Counted from the first letter of the stretch, positions 43,643-52,729 are shown. The stretch is DNA of 64,000 nucleotides from Planctomycetota bacterium (GCA_021414025.1 JAIOPG010000008.1:186001-250000), one strand, 5' to 3'. Translations and numbers: made by a program. The notes: generated from the letters alone by a model not told the origin.

Positions 43643-43801
43643 ATTGGGGAAAATGGCTGGTTTCGCCTTTCAAACAGGCCAAAGGACTCGAAATACCGCA
43701 CTTTCGGCGCTGAATAAAGAAGCAAAAAATCCAGTGTTTTTAAGAATTTAAGTTGATTTTAACCGCTTATGGGCTAGTTTGAGCCCACGCCGCGAAATCG
43801 G

Positions 43802-43843
43802 CGTTCCCTTTCACTTCCCTTTCTCTGTTCCCTTTCCCCTTCC
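43802..43843 (+). promoter_or_regulatory. Pyrimidine-rich leader of PEP-CTERM-like gene
   Basis: A run of pyrimidines with repeated TTCCCTTTC words lies just before GGAG (43845-43848) and the ATG at 43855. Similar tracts precede several array genes. The 212-bp spacer 43643-43854 also has an AT-rich stretch (43715-43760) with TTGATT and TAGTTT 16 bp apart, a weak promoter candidate. Confidence 0.4.
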
Positions 43844-43854
43844 TGGAGTTTCTC

Positions 43855-44517
43855 ATGAATAACCGTCTTAGTCGTCATTTTGCAGCTTGCGCCGTCGCAG
43901 CTGCCGGCGTCGCCGTCCTTGGCGCTGCACAGAAGTCTGATGCAGCCCTGGTGTACAGCGGCATTCAGAACATCGCAGCCCCTGCAACAACTGCAGGTCT
44001 GTACCTCAACCTGATCACGGGCGACAATGGAGTCACTCCAGGCGATGCTCCTGGCTGGCACATCAACCCGTGGAGTTCCTCTGTCCTTCGATTCGGAACC
44101 AATTACCCGGTTCCCGATGTCTATTTCTGCGGCACCACCTCATCGGGCACCGCGGTGAACCTGAACGCCGGCAGCTTCCTGATGTTCGATGGATCGGCGA
44201 ACAACGCCAGCACCATGAACGGTGCGTATGGATGGTCCTTCAGCAGCAGCGCCGTGCTTGTCGGAGCCCCCGCTGGACAGTGGAAAGTGAACTCGGACAA
44301 CTATGTGGGTGTTCTTTCCTTTGAGAATGCAACCGATGTGCTCATCGGCTGGGTTCGCATGCATGTCGGTGCGACCATTTTGGATCGCACCGTTGTGGAT
44401 TGGGCCTACGACATCGGCGATGGCTCGCAGGTTGTCGAAGTGGGTGCGGTTCCTGCTCCAGGAGCGCTCGCGCTCGTGGGTCTCGCAGGCTTCGCAGCCC
44501 GTCGTCGTCGCGCCTGA
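43855..44517 (+). CDS. PEP-CTERM-like secreted protein, stand-alone
   Basis: The 220-residue protein has a signal peptide (CAVAAAGVAVLGAAQKSDA), a beta-rich body with VNSDNYVGVLSFENATDV, and the tail VPAPGALALVGLAGFAARRRRA of the same type as the array proteins. The body is not similar to the array copies; the motif set (short segments, FVGW/IGWVRMHVG) resembles secreted PEP-CTERM proteins of unknown function. GGAG at 43845-43848 sets the start. A strong terminator follows at 44544, so it is a single-gene unit. Confidence 0.85.
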   Translation: MNNRLSRHFAACAVAAAGVAVLGAAQKSDAALVYSGIQNIAAPATTAGLYLNLITGDNGVTPGDAPGWHINPWSSSVLRFGTNYPVPDVYFCGTTSSGTAVNLNAGSFLMFDGSANNASTMNGAYGWSFSSSAVLVGAPAGQWKVNSDNYVGVLSFENATDVLIGWVRMHVGATILDRTVVDWAYDIGDGSQVVEVGAVPAPGALALVGLAGFAARRRRA

Positions 44518-44543
44518 GTTTGCAACTTTGAATTGACACTACG

Positions 44544-44577
44544 CTGGCGGCTCGCAAGAGCCGCCAGTATTATTTTT
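44544..44577 (+). terminator. Rho-independent terminator after PEP-CTERM-like gene
   Basis: CTGGCGGCTC (44544-44553) and GAGCCGCCAG (44558-44567) form a perfect 10-bp stem with a GCAA tetraloop, followed by TATTATTTTT. This is the clearest intrinsic terminator in the window. Confidence 0.92.
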
Positions 44578-44662
44578 CCATCGGTGAATGAATGACATTC
44601 GGCCGAGTTTGCCGCTGCGTTTTCGGTGGTTGCATCCTGAAACCCTCTCTACGATTCGTGCC

Positions 44663-45802
44663 ATGAGCAAGTCCCAGTCCATCCCGTTCGCTGCATCGGC
44701 ACGCACCGCGCCAGGCCGACCCTCGGGGATTTCACGCGAAGAGATGGAGTGTGCGTTCCTCGCGTCGGATGCAAGCTACGACGGCCTCTTCTGGACCGCG
44801 GTCCGAACCACGGGCATCTTCTGCCGGCCGACCTGCCCGGCCCGCAAGCCCAAGCCGGAGAACTGCGAATTCTTTGGCACGGTGCGCGAGGCGATGTTCG
44901 CCGGCTACCGCGCCTGCAAGCGCTGCAAGCCCTTGCAAGCGCCGGGCGCAGCGCCGGACTGGGTTGCGCCACTCTTGAGCGAGATCGATTCCGACCCACA
45001 GCCGCGCGTGCAGGCCCATCACCTTCGTGAGCGCGGTCTCGACCCGGGCCGCGTGCGGCGCTGGTTTGTGGCGCACTACGGCATGACCTTCGCGGCGTAT
45101 TGCCGGGCCAAGCGGCTGGGCGGAGCGCTGCGGCAATTGCGCAGCGGCGCCTCGGTGGATGACGCGGTCTTTGAGAGCGGCTATCGCTCACACAGCGGGT
45201 TCCGTGACGCGTTCGGAAAGTCATTCGGCCAGGCGCCGGGAAAGGGCCGAAGCATGGAACCCGTGATTACCGCGATGATCGAGAGCCCCGTCGGCCCGCT
45301 GCTGGCCGGCGCGCGCGACGAGGGAGTCTGCCTGCTCGAGTTCACCGACCGGCGCATGCTTGAAGCGCAGCTGCAAACCGTGCAGCGGCGCCTCGGCGCG
45401 GCGCTGGTTCCCGGCGAGCACCGCTGGCTCAGAAAGTTGAAGACGGAATTGGACGAATACTTCGCCGGCGCACGGCGGGACTTTACGGTACCGCTGGTGG
45501 CACCGGGCACGCCTTTCCAGGAGCAGGTCTGGGCCGAGCTGCGAAAGATCCCCCACGGAGAAACCATCTGCTACGAAGAGCTGGCCAAGCGCTTCGGCCG
45601 CCCGGGCGCCTCTCGCGCGGTCGGCACCGCCAACGGAATGAACCGGATCGCGATCCTGATTCCCTGCCACCGCGTGCTCAACAAGAGCGGCGAGCTTGGC
45701 GGCTACGGCGGCGGCATGTGGCGCAAGCAGAAATTGCTGGAATTGGAGAAGGGTGAAGCCGCGATAAAAAGCATTTTTGGCTCGGTTGCCATCGGCGGCT
45801 GA
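44663..45802 (+). CDS. ada: Ada: methyl-DNA-dependent regulator and O6-alkylguanine alkyltransferase
   Basis: The ATG at 44663 gives 379 residues, close to Ada of Escherichia coli (354). Domains in order: the Ada zinc domain with four Cys (Cys54 and Cys58 in GIFCRPTCPARKP; Cys85 and Cys88 in CKRCKP), an AraC-type helix-turn-helix region (about 115-195), and an O6-alkylguanine methyltransferase domain with the active-site PCHRV (Cys335) and EQVWAELRKIPHGET. Known: the N-terminal Cys takes up methyl from phosphotriesters and turns the protein into an activator, while the C-terminal Cys repairs O6-methylguanine. The upstream leader is very short; TACGAT at 44650-44655 would give a nearly leaderless mRNA. 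Confidence 0.95.
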   Translation: MSKSQSIPFAASARTAPGRPSGISREEMECAFLASDASYDGLFWTAVRTTGIFCRPTCPARKPKPENCEFFGTVREAMFAGYRACKRCKPLQAPGAAPDWVAPLLSEIDSDPQPRVQAHHLRERGLDPGRVRRWFVAHYGMTFAAYCRAKRLGGALRQLRSGASVDDAVFESGYRSHSGFRDAFGKSFGQAPGKGRSMEPVITAMIESPVGPLLAGARDEGVCLLEFTDRRMLEAQLQTVQRRLGAALVPGEHRWLRKLKTELDEYFAGARRDFTVPLVAPGTPFQEQVWAELRKIPHGETICYEELAKRFGRPGASRAVGTANGMNRIAILIPCHRVLNKSGELGGYGGGMWRKQKLLELEKGEAAIKSIFGSVAIGG

Positions 45803-45819
45803 AGCTGCGGCCCCCTATT

Positions 45820-47166
45820 TTATTTCGTGCGCGTGGCGGTGAGATCGCCGCCCTGAGTAAGCGTGAATGTCGTGGCCGGGCCCTCCCCCGCCGGGAAGGT
45901 GAATTTCACCTTGTTGTCGAAGTCGGCGACGAACACGCCCTGTCCTTGGTAGAGCAGACGGTTTTCCGGCTGTTTGGTGGCTTGCGCGTACATCTTGCCG
46001 TCACGCAGGGTGAAGACGATCTCGAGAGGGATCGTGTCGAACTTGAATTCACCGACGAAACGCTTCGCTTCATCCGCGGACACGGGGAGATCGGCCGGCA
46101 CAAATTCGGGAATGTCCATCGCGGCGCGGGCGATCGAATCCGCGACCTTGCCGGGATCGAAGGAGTCGCAGTTGGCGATGACGGCGATCGAAAGCTTTTC
46201 GGCGGGGAAATATTCCAGCATCGAGCTGAAGCCAAAGATGCCTCCGCCATGCGACACGCGCTGCCGCGTTTCCCATTCGCTCACCTGAAGTCCGAATCCA
46301 TAGCGGGTGTTCTTGCCGCCAGGCAGGATGGTGGGCGTGGTCATCAGCTCGTAGGACTTGGCGGAGATCACCTTGCCGCCGGCCAACGCGGTGTTCCAGC
46401 GGACCAAATCCTCGGCGTTGGATAGCAAGGAACCCGCCGCGCCCGGCACATCGGCGCCAATGGGCTTGTCATTGACGAGTTTGCCCTTCTCGAAGGAGTA
46501 GCCCTGGGCGCGGTTGGCGATCACCTCGCGGTTGGATTCATAGCGGGTGCGTGAAAGGCCAAGTGGCGTGAAGAGCTCATCCTGCACGAAAACGGCGTAG
46601 GGCTTTCCCGCGGCCTTGGCGACGATCTCGCCCAGCAGGTAGTAGGCGCTGTTGCTGTAGTTCCATTTCGTGCCGGGGTCGAAGTCGAGCGGGTGGTCCT
46701 TGAAGAATGCGACGAGTTCCGTCGGCGTGAGCTCGAGCGATGCGTCGCGCGACATGAACTTGTCGTCATTGGTGTAGGACCAGATGCCCGAGGTGTGGGT
46801 GAGGATCTGGCGCAGCGTGATCGGCTTGCTGGTGGCGGGAAAATCCGGAAGCATCTTGTCGAGCGTGTCGTCGAGGGAAAGCTTGCCCTGCTCAACGAGC
46901 TTCATGACCGCGGCCGCGGTGAACTGCTTGGTCACGCTTCCGATGCGGAACATCGTCTCCTTGTCGGTGGGAACCGCGAATTCAAGATCGGCCTTGCCGT
47001 AGCCCTTGGAGAAAATCACTTCGCCGTCGCGCGCGACCGCGATCGAGAGGCCCGCCACGTTCGGCTGCGCGAGGGCCTTGGCCGCGATGGCGTCGATCTT
47101 GGCGGAAAGGTCCGCGGGGGCATGAAGGGAGAGCGCGAGCAGGACGGGAAGAAGGGTGTGCAACAT
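45820..47166 (-). CDS. Secreted class C beta-lactamase-family serine hydrolase
   Basis: The 448-residue protein has a signal peptide (TLLPVLLALSLHAPA) and the serine beta-lactamase/DD-peptidase motifs: SVTK in IGSVTKQFTAAAVMKLV (nucleophile Ser), Y-S-N in WNYSNSAYYLLG, and H-G-G in VSHGGGIFGF. The C-terminal part (about 340-448) is an extra beta domain (GDLTATRTK at the end). Family members include esterases, DD-peptidases and beta-lactamases; nothing here shows antibiotic hydrolysis. The 144-bp region to the next gene upstream (47167-47310) is not coding. Confidence 0.88.
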   Translation of the reverse strand: MLHTLLPVLLALSLHAPADLSAKIDAIAAKALAQPNVAGLSIAVARDGEVIFSKGYGKADLEFAVPTDKETMFRIGSVTKQFTAAAVMKLVEQGKLSLDDTLDKMLPDFPATSKPITLRQILTHTSGIWSYTNDDKFMSRDASLELTPTELVAFFKDHPLDFDPGTKWNYSNSAYYLLGEIVAKAAGKPYAVFVQDELFTPLGLSRTRYESNREVIANRAQGYSFEKGKLVNDKPIGADVPGAAGSLLSNAEDLVRWNTALAGGKVISAKSYELMTTPTILPGGKNTRYGFGLQVSEWETRQRVSHGGGIFGFSSMLEYFPAEKLSIAVIANCDSFDPGKVADSIARAAMDIPEFVPADLPVSADEAKRFVGEFKFDTIPLEIVFTLRDGKMYAQATKQPENRLLYQGQGVFVADFDNKVKFTFPAGEGPATTFTLTQGGDLTATRTK

Positions 47167-47310
47167 CGGGGCTCCTGTTGGTGCGGGGAAGGCATCATGG
47201 TAAGGACCCGACGAAGGTGGCGAAGTTGCAGATTCCCCTTACCGGAAACGGCCCGGCTGCTGAGGGTCGCATTGTTGATGGCGCCAGGGACTTCGCGAAC
47301 CCGCCGCCGG

Positions 47311-48213
47311 TCAATCGTGAAGGACTCCGGCCTTGGCTTTGCACTTCGCGCACTGGCCGGTGCATGACTTCTTGGCGGTTTGCCGCTGGGCCTCCAGGGA
47401 CTCTTCGACCTGATCGAGGATCGACTCGATCTGGCCCAGGTCCTCCATGACGAAGAGATGCTCCGGGGAATGCGCCAGGGACATGGGAGCGGCGAACACC
47501 TCCCGGATGTCGAAGGGGCGATGCGTTTCGAGCGGGGATTCGAGGCAGCGCCGCGATTCGACGGGCGAAGCGACCAGGCCGGAGCCGAGCAGGCGCACCT
47601 CGCCCTCCTCGCGAATGAGCCCGAATTCCACGGTGAACCAGAAAATCTTCTCCAGCCGCTCCAGCTGTGGAGGGTCCAGCTGCACGCCCACCTTGCCGAA
47701 CCGTTCGAGGATGTCCGCCATGCGCGGGTCGGCGCAGAGCGGCGCGTGGCCGAAGAGATCGTGAAAGGCGTCGGGCTCGACGCCGGATTCCCGCCGATCA
47801 CCGCTGTGCAGCGTCACGGTGACCGGCATGATCTTCTGCGAGAGACAGCGAAAGAAAATCCGGGAGGGCAAGTGGCCGGTGGTCGCGCGAATCTGCCATC
47901 CGGTCAGCGCGAAGAGGCGCCGGGAGACTTCCTCCACCGAGGGCACGCGCGACTTGCTCAGCTCCAGCGCCGCAGCGCCATCGCGCCAGGCCGCGCTGGC
48001 GTGCGCGGCGAGATGCGGAATTTGAAATTGGGTGAGGGAATCCCACGCCTGATGGTCGCGGCGCCGATAGCCGCGCTGGTCCTGCTGAACGAAAATCTCA
48101 TCCAACGGCAAGTTGAGCGAGGCATCATCCTCAAGACTCTGGATGGCCCGTCGGGCGGCATCCATTTCCAGGGGATGGATCACGGGTACGGCACGAGAGC
48201 GGGTTGAAACCAT
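47311..48213 (-). CDS. phhA: Phenylalanine 4-monooxygenase (aromatic amino acid hydroxylase) with extra Cys tail
   Basis: The 300-residue protein carries the iron-binding set of aromatic amino acid hydroxylases: His151 and His156 in PDAFHDLFGHAPL and Glu197 in FWFTVEFGLI. HLPSRIFFRCLSQKIMPVT belongs to the cofactor and substrate side. It converts phenylalanine to tyrosine with tetrahydropterin and oxygen. The unusual part is the last 20 residues, CTGQCAKC then KAKAG, with Cys284, Cys288 and Cys291 (C-x3-C-x2-C); I know no such tail in PhhA. AAGGAGG lies 6 bp before the ATG. An inverted repeat lies in its promoter region. Confidence 0.93.
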   Translation of the reverse strand: MVSTRSRAVPVIHPLEMDAARRAIQSLEDDASLNLPLDEIFVQQDQRGYRRRDHQAWDSLTQFQIPHLAAHASAAWRDGAAALELSKSRVPSVEEVSRRLFALTGWQIRATTGHLPSRIFFRCLSQKIMPVTVTLHSGDRRESGVEPDAFHDLFGHAPLCADPRMADILERFGKVGVQLDPPQLERLEKIFWFTVEFGLIREEGEVRLLGSGLVASPVESRRCLESPLETHRPFDIREVFAAPMSLAHSPEHLFVMEDLGQIESILDQVEESLEAQRQTAKKSCTGQCAKCKAKAGVLHD

Positions 48214-48240
48214 GGCCTGCCTCCTTATGTAGACTCGTCT

Positions 48241-48273
48241 AGTATAACGAATTATGGATATGTTTATCGTTAT
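48241..48273 (-). promoter_or_regulatory. Candidate promoter and operator of phhA
   Basis: TATACT (minus strand, 48246-48241) is a good -10 box for phhA. ATAACGA at 48244-48250 and TCGTTAT at 48267-48273 form a perfect 7-bp inverted repeat with a 16-bp spacer that overlaps it, in an AT-rich patch. It could bind a repressor or activator. The pattern is not the TyrR/PhhR box I know. Confidence 0.45.
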
Positions 48274-48398
48274 TCATCAAAATCCCAATTTCACGGCTGA
48301 TTCACGCCATTTCTGCCAATTCGAATCCGCGCCTTCGGCCCCGCTCCCCTGCCCCCCTGTGGCCGATTGGGCGATGGATTCGCAGATACGCTTTGGGC

Positions 48399-48887
48399 AT
48401 GAAAGCCACGCAACTTCTCCTCGGGCTCCAGGCCATGAACCTGGAGCAAATCCACGGACTTCTCAACGGACTCAATGATTCACACCTCACGACCTGTCCC
48501 TACAAGGGCGGCCACGATGTGCGCTGGGTCCTCGGACACCTCGCCATCAGCATGGATTTCGCCGCCAGCATCCTCGGACTTCCCAACGCGTCGCCCGAGG
48601 AATGGAACAAGCTTTTTGGACCTGGCGCCAGCGGCCAGACAACGAGCGGACCCAACATTGCCGAGCTCGTTAGTGTCATCGATCGAGGTCATGCCCAGGT
48701 TGCGACGGCGCTGTCGAAGGCGGATCCCGCGCTGCTCGAGCAACCGCACGGCATGGATTTTCTCGCCAAGTCGCCCCTGAAGTCCAAGGGTGATGTGCTG
48801 GGACTCCTGCTGACGAATCACGAGAGCTACCACATCGCGCAACTCTCGGCGTGTCGCTGCGTCGCCGGATTGAAGCCGCTCTTTTGA
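48399..48887 (+). CDS. DinB family protein
   Basis: The ATG at 48399 (162 residues) is chosen over a TTG six bases earlier. The four-helix DinB pattern is visible: LLLGLQAMNLEQIHGLLNGL, VRWVLGHLAISMDF with the first His, and a late LLTNHESYHIAQLSACR with two more His residues. The spacer of 185 bp to phhA on its left contains the phhA promoter. Members are metal-dependent; the substrate of this one is unknown. Confidence 0.82.
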   Translation: MKATQLLLGLQAMNLEQIHGLLNGLNDSHLTTCPYKGGHDVRWVLGHLAISMDFAASILGLPNASPEEWNKLFGPGASGQTTSGPNIAELVSVIDRGHAQVATALSKADPALLEQPHGMDFLAKSPLKSKGDVLGLLLTNHESYHIAQLSACRCVAGLKPLF

Positions 48888-48905
48888 TTCCTCCTGATCG
48901 AGGAA
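48888..48905 (+). promoter_or_regulatory. Hairpin covering the Shine-Dalgarno of the pullulanase gene
   Basis: TTCCTC (48888-48893) can pair with GAGGAA (48900-48905) around a six-base loop. The right arm is the Shine-Dalgarno sequence, 6 bp before the ATG at 48912. This could dampen translation or be chance; the stem is short (6 bp) and has no U-tract, so a terminator is less likely. Confidence 0.3.
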
Positions 48906-48911
48906 CCCTGA

Positions 48912-51524
48912 ATGCGTGAGTCCCGATCCATCGCCCGCTCGCATCGTGCCGGACGCTTTGCGTTGGTGCTTGCCATGGCCCTGTCGGGAGTTGCCGCGAT
49001 CTTCGCCGCCAAGGCGTGGGCCGGCAATGCCGCGGAATCCTCGGCACAGGCCGGGAAATCCCCGCGGATTGCCGAGAGCCTCAAGGCGAAATATCCCAAG
49101 TCCGAAGGTCTGCTGGTGGTGCACTATGCCCGCGCCGACAAGAAGTACGACCGATGGAATCTCTGGTGCTGGCCCCAGGGCGGAGAGGGCGCTTCCTATC
49201 CCTTCACCGGCAAGGACGGCTTCGGCCGATACGCGGTCATTCCCTTCGACAAGCTGCCCAAGGAGGCCGGGTTCCTCGTGCGCCTGGGCGACTGGGAGTC
49301 GAAGGACATCGAGCATGACCGCTCGGTCAAGTTTGACGCGGGCAGCACGCGCGAAGTATGGCTGGTCGCCGGCGATGACCATGTCTACGCCGATCCCGAG
49401 ATCGATCAGTCGCTGCGCGTCACCGGCGCCTTCCTGGATTCCGACAGCGCCATCACCCTGGCCACCTCGGCACCGCTGAGCAAGGAGCAGACGCAGAAGG
49501 CACAAATTGTGCGCCGCGACAAGCGCCCCGGCGCGCCCAAGATCACCGGCATCGCGCCGAGCCACGAATCCGGCACCTCGCGCTCGCTCTACACCGTGAA
49601 GCTGGCCAAGCCCGTGGCCGACGCCGACATCGCGGCGCTGCAGATCGAGATTCCCGGTGCGAAGCCGCAGACGCTCTACGCGCGGAACATCCTTGACCAG
49701 GAGCGTTTCACGCCGTTGCAGGCCCATTTGGGCGCCTTCTGCACGCCTGAGAAAACGGATTTTCAAACCTGGTCTCCGGTGAGCAGCGGCGTGCAGCTTC
49801 TCTTCTACGACAGTGTGGATGCCAAGCAACCCTCGCGCAGCGTGCCCCTGCAGCGCGGCGAGAAGGGATTGTGGAACGCGGAGGTTCCGGGCGATTTGCA
49901 GGGCAAACTCTACCGCTATCGCTTCGACAGTTATGGCGAGCAGCGCGAGGTTCCCGACATCCACACCTTCGCGGCAACGGCGGACGGCAGCTTTTCGGTG
50001 GTCGCCGACTTGAACCGCCTCAGCCCCAAGGAGTGGGAGTCGACCGCGGCCCCGATCCTCAAGCATCCGACGGACGAGATCATCTACGAGGTCCACGTGC
50101 GCGACTTCTCCATCGCCGACTCCGCGTGCCCGACGGCGCTGCGCGGCACCTACCTGGGGCTGACGCAGGAAAGCGCCGCCAAGGGCGGCATGATGAACGG
50201 CGGACTCTCCCATCTGAAGGAGCTCGGCGTGACGGCGGTGCATCTGCTGCCCATCGAGGATTTTTCCGCGGCGCCCAAGGAGTACAACTGGGGCTATTGG
50301 ACCGCCTTCTTCAACGTGCCCGAGTCGAATTACTCCAGCGACGACAAGGATCCCCTGCAGCCCATCCGCGAGGTCAAGTCGATGGTGCAAGGCCTGCACG
50401 CCGCGGGCCTCCGCGTCATTCTTGATGTCGTCTACAACCACACCTCCAGCACCGGCACCTCGTCGCCCTTCGACCAGACGGTGCCCTTCTACTTCCACCG
50501 CACCGCGGACGACGGCCACTTGATGGACGACACCGGCGTCGGCAACGCGGTCGCCGACGAGCGGCCGATGGTGCGCAAGTACATCGTCGACAGCCTGGCG
50601 CATTGGCTGACCAACTACAAGGTGGATGGATTCCGTTTCGACCTGCTCGGCACGCACTACCCGGAGACGGTGAAGGCGATCTGCGACCGGCTTGTCGCGC
50701 TGAAGCCCGACATCACGCTCTACGGCGAGCCGTGGACCGGTGGCGGCGTCACCCACTTCGGCAAGGGCGCCCAGAAGGGAATGCGCATCGGGGTCTTCAA
50801 CGACAACATCCGCAATGCGGTGCGCGGCGACCTGGACGGCACGACGACGGGTTTCGCCACCGGCCCCGGGGGCGACGCCGCGGCCTTGAAGCGCGGCGTG
50901 ATCGGATCCATCGATGACTTCACGCTCGAGCCCGGCGAATCGGTGAACTACGTCGCGGCCCACGACAATCTGACCCTATGGGACAAGCTGCTCAAGGCGC
51001 AGCCGAGCGCCGACGACGCCACCCGCCGCGCCATGCAGAAGATGGCGCTGGGCATCGTGCTGACCAGCCAGGGCATCGCTTTTCTGGATGAAGGCAGCGA
51101 CTTCTGCCGCACCAAGAACGGCAATCACAATTCCTACAACGCCGGCGACGAAGTGAACGCCCTCGACTGGAAGCGCAAGATGGAGTACCGCGACGTCTTC
51201 GACTATGTCAGCGGGCTGGTGGCCCTGCGCAGGGAGCATCCGGCCTTCCGCATGGGGGACAACGCCTCGGTGCGGAAGTCGGTCAAGTTCCTCGACAACG
51301 CCGGAACGGTGTCGTTCACGATCAACGGCTCCGCCGCGGGCGACTCCTGGCGCGACATCTTCGTGGCCTACAACGGCGAACCCAGGACGCAGCAAGTCAC
51401 GCTGCCGCCCGGCGCCTGGACGGTGGTCGTCGACGCCAAGCAGGCTGGAACCGAGCGGCTGCGCCTGGCGTCGGGCCTGACGGGCATGCCCGCCTACTCC
51501 ATGATGGTGGCCTACAAGAACTAG
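48912..51524 (+). CDS. Secreted pullulanase-type alpha-glucan debranching enzyme (GH13)
   Basis: The 870-residue protein has a signal peptide ending near AKAWAGNA, then a CBM41-like PUD domain (LLVVHYARADKKYDRWNLWC at about 67-86, with VWLVAGDDHVYADPE), a CBM48-like domain before the catalytic part, and a GH13 barrel from about residue 390. The four GH13 regions are present: RVILDVVYNHT, VDGFRFDLLG with the nucleophile Asp, LYGEPW with the acid Glu, and YVAAHDNLTLWD. At the pullulanase fingerprint it reads YNWGYWTAFFNVPESNYS instead of the usual YNWGYDP-type sequence. It cleaves alpha-1,6 links in pullulan or glycogen, probably outside the cell. A DinB-like gene lies 25 bp upstream. Confidence 0.88.
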   Translation: MRESRSIARSHRAGRFALVLAMALSGVAAIFAAKAWAGNAAESSAQAGKSPRIAESLKAKYPKSEGLLVVHYARADKKYDRWNLWCWPQGGEGASYPFTGKDGFGRYAVIPFDKLPKEAGFLVRLGDWESKDIEHDRSVKFDAGSTREVWLVAGDDHVYADPEIDQSLRVTGAFLDSDSAITLATSAPLSKEQTQKAQIVRRDKRPGAPKITGIAPSHESGTSRSLYTVKLAKPVADADIAALQIEIPGAKPQTLYARNILDQERFTPLQAHLGAFCTPEKTDFQTWSPVSSGVQLLFYDSVDAKQPSRSVPLQRGEKGLWNAEVPGDLQGKLYRYRFDSYGEQREVPDIHTFAATADGSFSVVADLNRLSPKEWESTAAPILKHPTDEIIYEVHVRDFSIADSACPTALRGTYLGLTQESAAKGGMMNGGLSHLKELGVTAVHLLPIEDFSAAPKEYNWGYWTAFFNVPESNYSSDDKDPLQPIREVKSMVQGLHAAGLRVILDVVYNHTSSTGTSSPFDQTVPFYFHRTADDGHLMDDTGVGNAVADERPMVRKYIVDSLAHWLTNYKVDGFRFDLLGTHYPETVKAICDRLVALKPDITLYGEPWTGGGVTHFGKGAQKGMRIGVFNDNIRNAVRGDLDGTTTGFATGPGGDAAALKRGVIGSIDDFTLEPGESVNYVAAHDNLTLWDKLLKAQPSADDATRRAMQKMALGIVLTSQGIAFLDEGSDFCRTKNGNHNSYNAGDEVNALDWKRKMEYRDVFDYVSGLVALRREHPAFRMGDNASVRKSVKFLDNAGTVSFTINGSAAGDSWRDIFVAYNGEPRTQQVTLPPGAWTVVVDAKQAGTERLRLASGLTGMPAYSMMVAYKN

Positions 51525-51555
51525 GCGCCGGCGAGCGCAGTGCGAGGAGTCCTCA

Positions 51556-52149
51556 ATGAAGAAGCAACTGCAACGATGCTGGTGGTGCGGCGAGGATCCG
51601 CTCTACGTGGCCTACCACGACCGCGAGTGGGGCGTGCCGGAAATGGACGACCGCGCCCTCTTCGAGAAGCTGGTGCTCGACGGCTTCCAGGCGGGACTCT
51701 CCTGGATCACCATTCTCCGGAAGCGCGAGGCTTTCCGCGCGGCATTCGCGCAGTTCGACCCGCACAAGATTGCCAAGTTCGGCAAGAAGGATGTGCGCCG
51801 CCTGCTCGCCAACGCCGGGATCATCCGCAGCCGCAGCAAGATTGAAAGCGCCATCGGCAACGCCCACGTGTGGATCAACATCATGAAGGAGGGCGAGGGC
51901 TCCTTCCGCGACCTGCTCTGGCAGCACGTGGATCACCGGACCCGGCAGAATCGCTTTCGCCAGAAGTCCGACCTGCCGCCGGCGACGCCGGAAAGCGAGG
52001 CGATGGCCAAGTGCCTGAAGAAGGTCGGGTTCAAATTCTGCGGGCCGACGATCTGCTACGCCTTCATGCAGGCCGTGGGCATGACCAACGATCACCTGGT
52101 CTCCTGCCCGCGGCACGCCGCGGTAAAGAAGCTGGCGCGGATCAAATGA
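51556..52149 (+). CDS. tag: DNA-3-methyladenine glycosylase I
   Basis: The 197-residue protein matches Tag along its length (about 187-200 in the family): [20 protein letters not shown] at the start, the helix-hairpin-helix and catalytic region [20 protein letters not shown], and [21 protein letters not shown]. Cys and His residues at the two ends fit the structural zinc site. It removes 3-methyladenine. It lies 31 bp after the pullulanase gene and overlaps the convergent nitroreductase gene by 8 bp. Confidence 0.94.
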   Translation: MKKQLQRCWWCGEDPLYVAYHDREWGVPEMDDRALFEKLVLDGFQAGLSWITILRKREAFRAAFAQFDPHKIAKFGKKDVRRLLANAGIIRSRSKIESAIGNAHVWINIMKEGEGSFRDLLWQHVDHRTRQNRFRQKSDLPPATPESEAMAKCLKKVGFKFCGPTICYAFMQAVGMTNDHLVSCPRHAAVKKLARIK

Positions 52150-52729
52150 TGGTGCAGGCCTCGTCGAACTCGAGGCGCGGCGAGCGCGGAAAGAGCTTGC
52201 CGGCGTCGCCGTAGCCGAGGTTGCAGAGGAAATTGGAGCGGTGCTTGGTGCCCGCGAAGAAGAGTTTGTCGGCGGCGGCGTTGTCGAAGCCGGACATCGG
52301 CCCGCAGTCCAGCCCCATCGCGCGGGCGGCGAGGATGAAGTATCCGCCCTGAATGCTGGAATTGCGGAAGGCCGAGTCGGCGATCATTTTTTCATTGCCC
52401 ACGAACCAGGAGCGCGCATCCGCGGCTGGAAAGAGCTTGGGCAGCTTCTCGAAGAACTCCATGTCCTGGGCCAGGATCGCCGTGACCGGCGCCGCCTTGG
52501 TCTTCTCCTGGTTGCCCGGCGCCACGCAGGTCAGCAGTTTGGCCTTGGCGGCGGGCGATTTCACGAAGACCACCCGGAGCGGGCTGCAGTTGGCGCTGGT
52601 CGGCGCCCAGCGCATCGCATTGAACAACTCGCGCAGCGTGGCGTCGCTCACCGGCTTGTCAAGCCAGGCGTTGTGCGTGCGGGCGTTGAAGAACAGCTGG
52701 TCGAGCGCGGTCTGCGGGATGTTGGGCAT
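52142..52729 (-). CDS. Nitroreductase family protein, RutE-like
   Basis: The 195-residue protein resembles RutE-type FMN reductases: [20 protein letters not shown] near the start, [18 protein letters not shown], and [16 protein letters not shown]. RutE reduces malonic semialdehyde or N-peroxy acid in pyrimidine degradation, but no other rut gene is present in the window, so it may act on a different substrate. It is convergent with and overlaps tag by 8 bp at the 3' end. Confidence 0.85.
   Translation of the reverse strand: MPNIPQTALDQLFFNARTHNAWLDKPVSDATLRELFNAMRWAPTSANCSPLRVVFVKSPAAKAKLLTCVAPGNQEKTKAAPVTAILAQDMEFFEKLPKLFPAADARSWFVGNEKMIADSAFRNSSIQGGYFILAARAMGLDCGPMSGFDNAAADKLFFAGTKHRSNFLCNLGYGDAGKLFPRSPRLEFDEACTII

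Noticed and set aside
48480-50963. 827-codon open frame on the minus strand
   Set aside because: It is antisense to the DinB and pullulanase genes, whose motifs are unmistakable; its Gly/Arg/Val/His bias shows a shadow frame.
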